Positions 60,019 through 64,000 of a DNA stretch of 64,000 nucleotides are shown piece by piece. Each line of letters begins with the position of its first letter. Position 1 is the first letter of the stretch. The stretch comes from Halovivax cerinus (GTDB lineage Archaea > Halobacteriota > Halobacteria > Halobacteriales > Natrialbaceae). A program made the translations under genes and the position numbers. The notes beneath the pieces were generated by a model. It searched no databases. It was given only the letters and a program-made list of their open reading frames with translations, and had not been told where the DNA came from. The stretch lies in contig NZ_CP101824.1 in assembly GCF_024498195.1 (NCBI RefSeq), positions 1,798,001-1,862,000 of the forward strand, written 5' to 3'.

Positions 60019-60260
60019 CGCGAGGTTCGGAGCGCCGAAGGCGCGAGAACCTCGGTATTGTGAACGGGGAACGGAGTGACCCGTGAGCTGCGAGGGTTGG
60101 AGCGCGAGGTTCGGAGCGCCGAAGGCGCGAGAACCTCGGTATTGTGAACGGGGAACGGAGTGACCCGTGAGCTGGGTAGGTCGGAGCGCGAGGTTCGGAG
60201 CGCCGACGGCGTGAGAATCTGGGAGTGTCGAGCGGGGAGCGAAGTGGGCCACGAGTCGCG
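60018..60260 (+). repeat. Three 84-bp tandem repeats downstream of etfA
   Basis: Copies begin at 60018, 60102 and 60186, period 84 bp; the first two are almost identical, the third diverges. Each has GCGCGAGGTTC, GAACCTCG (a hairpin pair) and a second short inverted pair. No ORF is supported. It reaches to the IS605-like hairpin at 60293. Likely a local duplication of a hairpin-rich element. Confidence 0.85.
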
Positions 60261-60292
60261 ACGATCGAGCCTCGCCAGACGGGAAGCACGAC

Positions 60293-60347
60293 GGATTACA
60301 CCGATACGAGGAGACCGCCCACGGCGTCAGCCGTGGGAGGATGTCAC
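60293..60347 (+). mobile_element. Second IS200/IS605-like right-end hairpin, without transposase
   Basis: Stem CCCACGGC (60318-60325), loop GTCA, GCCGTGGG (60330-60337), then AGGATGTCAC; flanked by ACGAGGAGA. It matches the element at 37421-37475 with about eight differences, the stem change being compensated by the G-T/G-C exchange. No tnpA/tnpB is nearby. Identity with IS605-type ends comes from memory. Confidence 0.5.
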
Positions 60348-60627
60348 GCCGGAAGAGCGAGCGGTGAGTGGACCGAACCGTGAGCAGCGAAATCCTCGGC
60401 TGTGCGAGGGGAAGGACCACCCGCGAGCGGAGGAGTGAGAACCGCGAGTCCGACCGGAGTGATCGGCGGGCGGTGGGAGCCGAGTTGTGCCGGGTCCTGT
60501 AGAATTTCCTATTATTACACAACGGGGATTACTGTTGCTGTGTACCGAATTCTCGGCAGATAGGGCTCGGGTGTCGATTCTGTCGGTTCAACCGACAAAT
60601 GTGTCACGGAATTACCAATCTCCGGAG
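60348..60627. other. Intergenic stretch before the binding-protein gene
   Basis: About 280 bp without a supported gene; GC-rich and repeat-like in the first part, AT-rich from 60500. Contains no clear promoter except the box directly before 60660. Confidence 0.4.
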
Positions 60628-60637
60628 TTATTATAAT
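60628..60637 (+). promoter_or_regulatory. TATA-like box of the binding-protein gene
   Basis: TTATTATAAT is centred 28 nt before the ATG at 60660, which supports that start over the in-frame ATG at 60636 lying inside the box. Confidence 0.6.
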
Positions 60638-60659
60638 GGTACTATCTCAACCGTACCTC

Positions 60660-61940
60660 ATGGTGGATCGCTACAAGAGACGAACGTACCTGGCGGGGTT
60701 GGCCGCAGGTGGTCTGGGCGGGCTGTCGGGATGTCTCGACAGTATTCCCGTGATCGGGTCCGGGACTGGCGAGGACGAGGTCGGTGGGTTGGATCGAACG
60801 ATCAAACTAGGTCTGTTGCACTCGGTTACAGGTGATCTGCAACACGTCGGAACACCGATCCACAACGCGGGGCTCCTGCCGATAACGCAACTCGAATCGG
60901 CCGACGTCGCCCTCGAGTTCGACGTCGAGGAGGCAGACGCGGAGACGTCGCCGGCCGTGGGAGTCCGGAGGGCGCTAGCGCTCGTCGAGGCGGGATATCC
61001 GGCGATCAACGGCGCGCTGAGCTCCGACGTCACGTTACAGGCGACACAGCAGGTACTCATCCCGTACCGGACAGTGAGCTGTTCGCCGGCGAGCACGTCG
61101 CCGACCATCACGGCGTTGAACGACGGCGGTATGGTGTTCAGGACGGCCGTCTCGGATTCTCTCCAGGCGGTTGTCCTCGCCGATCAGGCGGCCGCTGAGG
61201 GACACGCCAGCGCAGCGACGATGTACGTCAACAACGATTACGGGTACCAGTTGAGTCGTGCGTTCGAGCGGTCGTTCGCTCACGACCACGGTGGAACGGT
61301 GGCACAACAGGTGCCGTTCGAACAGGCTGCGGACGGAGAGTCGGTCTCGTATTCCTCGGAACTGTCGCGAGCGGTCGATGGGGACCCGGACGTTCTCGTG
61401 TTGATCGGGTACACGAACAGCGGCGCCCAGTTGCTTCGAGATCTCGAGGCCAGTGGCGCTGACCCCGCCGTGCTCGTGACGGATGGTATGAAAGACGAGA
61501 GCCTTCCCGAGCGGGTCGACCACTCGATCGAACACGTCCGGGGGACCGCACCGCTCTCTGCGGGTCCTGGCAAGGAATACTTCGATCGGTTGTTCGAAGA
61601 CGAGTACGGAGCCGACCCCGACAGTACGCCGTTCAACGCCCACAGTTACGACGCGACAGCGATCCTGTTACTCGCGAACGCGTTCGCCGGGACGAACGAC
61701 GGCGAGGCGATCGGGGCGTCGATCGAACCCGTCACGAACGATAGCGGCGAGCGGATTCCGCCCGACGATCTCGCGAGGGGGATCGAACTCGCCGCGGAGG
61801 GCGAACTGATCGAGTACGTCGGCGCGTCGAGCGGCGTCCGATTCGACGAGAACGGTGACATCGCCGCGGCCAATTTCGAGTACTGGACGTTCGAAGACGG
61901 TGCGATAACGCAACTGGAGACGGTGACCATTGATGGGTAG
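60660..61940 (+). CDS. Branched-chain amino-acid-type substrate-binding lipoprotein (Tat)
   Basis: 426 aa from the ATG at 60660. Lys-Arg-Arg-Thr-Tyr-Leu-Ala is a twin-arginine motif and Leu-Ser-Gly-Cys a lipobox, so it is exported folded and lipid-anchored. The body is the LivK/periplasmic-binding-fold family (Leu-Leu-His-Ser-Val-Thr-Gly-Asp, Tyr-Val-Asn-Asn-Asp-Tyr-Gly-Tyr). It overlaps the transducer gene by 8 nt. In Halobacterium such binding proteins (BasB/CosB type) present ligand to a chemotaxis transducer; no ABC permease genes are visible. Confidence 0.85.
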   Translation: MVDRYKRRTYLAGLAAGGLGGLSGCLDSIPVIGSGTGEDEVGGLDRTIKLGLLHSVTGDLQHVGTPIHNAGLLPITQLESADVALEFDVEEADAETSPAVGVRRALALVEAGYPAINGALSSDVTLQATQQVLIPYRTVSCSPASTSPTITALNDGGMVFRTAVSDSLQAVVLADQAAAEGHASAATMYVNNDYGYQLSRAFERSFAHDHGGTVAQQVPFEQAADGESVSYSSELSRAVDGDPDVLVLIGYTNSGAQLLRDLEASGADPAVLVTDGMKDESLPERVDHSIEHVRGTAPLSAGPGKEYFDRLFEDEYGADPDSTPFNAHSYDATAILLLANAFAGTNDGEAIGASIEPVTNDSGERIPPDDLARGIELAAEGELIEYVGASSGVRFDENGDIAAANFEYWTFEDGAITQLETVTIDG

Positions 61941-64000
61941 TCTACACCAACTAGTGCTGTCGTTCGTCCGACGACGGTACCGAACGAAGTTCGTCATCTC
62001 CATCCTCGCGGTCGTCCTCGTTATCGGCCTCGTGGGTGGAGTCAGTTACGTACAGGCCGATCAAACGGTGCGGGCGGACTCGAACGAACAGCTACAGTCG
62101 ACGGCGGAACTGCAAGCGAGTTCGATCGGGGACTGGGTCGAGACGATGGGCGTCCAGACACGGACGATTTCGGCCGCGGAGTCGCTCCGGTCGGGCGACG
62201 TTCAGGAGGTACAGGCCCACATCGTCGAGGAACAGGCACGAATGTCGGTCGACGTTCGCGCGATTCACTACGTCGACGTGGAAACGAACGAGATCGTCAC
62301 GAGTACGACACCGTCCCAGCGTGGAATCGCCCTCGACGAGATCGACGAACCGTGGGCCCGTTCCGACATCTCGTCGTCTCTCGCGTTCGACGACGACGTC
62401 TGGCACACGGAGACGTCCTACGAGGACGACGTTCTCGAGGATCAGGTGATGGCGTTCGCGAGCCCGGTCAACGAGCGGTCCGACCGCGTCGCCGTCGTCA
62501 TCGGCACGCTCGAGTATCGCGTCGAACAGCTACATCAGCCGTCGTCGGCTTCTTCGACGCGCATCGTCGATGCGAGCGGCGATCCAGTGTTCGAGTCCAC
62601 AGACGAGGCCCAGCAGATGACCGTCGATCAGCAGTCACTCGCCGCGGCGATGGCCGGCCAGTCGACCGTGGATGACACTGGCGATCCGGTTGCGGCGTAC
62701 GTCCCGGTTCCCAACAGTGAGTGGGTTGCAGTGACGACTGTCCCGGCCGAAGAGGCATACGGTGTCGCGAATTCGGTCGGGTGGAACGTCCTCATCCTGA
62801 TCTCCCTGAGTCTCGTCTCACTCGGGGTGATGGGAGCGATTCTGGGCCGGCAGACGGTTCGTCCACTCAGCCGACTTCGCGACCGGGCAGCGGCCATGGA
62901 AGACGGAGATCTGGACGTCGATCTGGAGACCGACCGGGTCGACGAGATCGGGCGGCTGTTCGAGGGCTTCGACAGCATGCGGACGTCGCTGAAAGCCCGG
63001 ATCGACGAGGCGACGACGGCCCGTGACGACGCTGAAGACGCTCGCGCCGAGACCGAAGCGATGAATCGCCACCTGGAGGCGACGGCCGAACGGTATCGTG
63101 CGGTGATGGCCGACTGCGCCGAGGGTGACCTCACCCGCCGGCTCGACCCGTCGAGCGAGAACGAGGCGATGAACGAGATCGCCCGTGCCTTCAACGACAT
63201 GATCGCCGACCTGGAGGAGACGACGGCGCGCGCCCAGGCCTTCTCGCGGATCGTCGCCGAGGCCAGTCAGGACGTCACGGGGAGTGCGGAGGAGGTCAAG
63301 TCTGCCTCTAGCCAGATGAGTCGCTCGGTTCAGGAGATCTCGGACGGCGCCGAGAAACAACACGAGAACCTTCGCTCCGTCGCTGGCGAGATGGAGGGGC
63401 TCTCGACGACGACCGAGGAGATCGCCGCCTCTTCGAACGAGGTGGCGGACGTTGCCGAACGGACGGCCGAGACGGGTACCGAGGGACGCCACGCTGCACA
63501 GGACGCGATCGACGGGATGCGCGAGATCGAAGCCGACTCGGCGGATGCGGTCGCCGCGATCGAGCAACTCGAGGCGGAGATGGCCCAGATCGACGAACTG
63601 ATCGAGTTCATCTCGACGCTCGCTGGCGAGACGAACATGCTGGCGCTGAATGCCAACATCGAGGCGTCTCGAAGCGGGGACGGCGGCGGCTCGGGTGACG
63701 GCTTCGCCGTCGTCGCTGACGAGGTCAAACAACTGGCCGCCGAGACGAAGGAGGCGGCCGAGGACGTCGAAGAACGCCTCGACAGTATCAAGTCCGAGAC
63801 CGAAAGCGTCTCCGAGGCGGTTCAGCAGACCGCCGACCGGGTGACCGAACACGTCGATTCCGTCGAGAACTCGGCGAGCGCGCTCGAACAGGTCGCCACG
63901 TACGCGGCCGAGACGAACGACGGCGTCCAGGAAATCTCCGCGGCGACGGAAGAACAGGCCGCCTCGACCGAGGAAGTCGTCGTGATGGTTTCCTCGGCGA
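61933..64000 (+). CDS. Methyl-accepting chemotaxis transducer, cut by the window end
   Basis: Starts at the ATG at 61933 and stays open to base 64000 (689 codons). One N-terminal membrane helix (about 19-40), an extracellular Cache-like sensor domain, a second helix (about 285-305), HAMP domain, then the cytoplasmic signalling hairpin with [11 protein letters not shown]. Its pairing with the lipoprotein indicates a Bas/Cos-like sensing pair. Compared with common transducers, the hairpin loop after Glu-Ala has a longer Gly-rich insert (Ser-Gly-Asp-Gly-Gly-Gly-Ser). Confidence 0.93.
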   Translation, partial: MGSLHQLVLSFVRRRYRTKFVISILAVVLVIGLVGGVSYVQADQTVRADSNEQLQSTAELQASSIGDWVETMGVQTRTISAAESLRSGDVQEVQAHIVEEQARMSVDVRAIHYVDVETNEIVTSTTPSQRGIALDEIDEPWARSDISSSLAFDDDVWHTETSYEDDVLEDQVMAFASPVNERSDRVAVVIGTLEYRVEQLHQPSSASSTRIVDASGDPVFESTDEAQQMTVDQQSLAAAMAGQSTVDDTGDPVAAYVPVPNSEWVAVTTVPAEEAYGVANSVGWNVLILISLSLVSLGVMGAILGRQTVRPLSRLRDRAAAMEDGDLDVDLETDRVDEIGRLFEGFDSMRTSLKARIDEATTARDDAEDARAETEAMNRHLEATAERYRAVMADCAEGDLTRRLDPSSENEAMNEIARAFNDMIADLEETTARAQAFSRIVAEASQDVTGSAEEVKSASSQMSRSVQEISDGAEKQHENLRSVAGEMEGLSTTTEEIAASSNEVADVAERTAETGTEGRHAAQDAIDGMREIEADSADAVAAIEQLEAEMAQIDELIEFISTLAGETNMLALNANIEASRSGDGGGSGDGFAVVADEVKQLAAETKEAAEDVEERLDSIKSETESVSEAVQQTADRVTEHVDSVENSASALEQVATYAAETNDGVQEISAATEEQAASTEEVVVMVSSA

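Noticed and set aside
60018-60260. Considered as a CRISPR array.
   Set aside because: Period 84 with no unique spacers; copies are contiguous.
62818-63852. 344-codon minus-strand frame opposite the chemotaxis transducer.
   Set aside because: Mirror of the MCP frame; no motif.

Overview
The window is from a halophilic archaeon (class Halobacteria). The proteins are very acidic, many promoters put a TATA-like box about 27-30 nt upstream of the start codon (near-leaderless transcripts), and haloarchaeal families are present (DUF5789, DUF5790, a TRAM-domain protein, the glucose-6-phosphate dehydrogenase Azf, the archaeal dihydroneopterin aldolase MptD, and a lipoprotein/transducer pair). No rRNA genes, CRISPR array, integrase or complete transposase are visible.

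The window has two parts. Positions 1 to about 36,180 look like an accessory island ending at the 3' end of a tRNA-Phe(GAA) gene, a classic archaeal integration site. It is visibly AT-richer than the rest (except about 22.3-33 kb), most genes are of unknown function, and it is dense in defence-type modules. (a) 355-1898 is a small coupled operon, followed by three operator-like dyads in front of a 70-aa gene. (b) 2537-12020 is an eight-gene, tightly coupled minus-strand operon: QueF-type nitrile reductase, DpdA-like guanine transglycosylase, a helical protein, a small P-loop protein, a 1325-aa ATPase with coiled coils, a PglZ-like phosphatase-fold protein, a HerA-like ATPase and a GNAT acetyltransferase. 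A second QueF-fold gene (12749-13135) lies divergently beside it. I read this as a candidate undescribed 7-deazaguanine DNA modification and restriction system with Pgl/BREX-like parts. (c) 13278-22014 holds a GmrSD-type type IV restriction enzyme, an ApeA-like protein and several orphan genes. (d) 22356-30040 is an accessory mre11-rad50-nurA-HAS-herA operon, followed by a PLD/ATPase locus that may be frameshifted. (e) 33538-35826 is an orphan N6-adenine methyltransferase.

From 36,179 on the sequence is GC-rich core chromosome: ilvD, an Eis-like acetyltransferase, the branched-chain amino acid operon ilvB-ilvN-ilvC-orf172-leuC-leuD-leuB, leuA, tRNA-Val(UAC), an ABC exporter, small haloarchaeal proteins, a creatininase-family protein, mptD, azf, etfBA, and a binding lipoprotein with its chemotaxis transducer (cut by the window end).

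The core also carries unusual non-coding structure. There is a possible near-leaderless leader peptide rich in Ile/Leu/Val upstream of ilvB, with its stop codon inside a hairpin. One double-hairpin element occurs in both the leuC-leuD and etfB-etfA junctions. Hairpins derived from the tRNA-Val 3' end form an array. Two hairpins resemble IS200/IS605 right ends but have no transposase. There is also an 84-bp tandem repeat. All family assignments come from reading motifs by eye; no database search was run.
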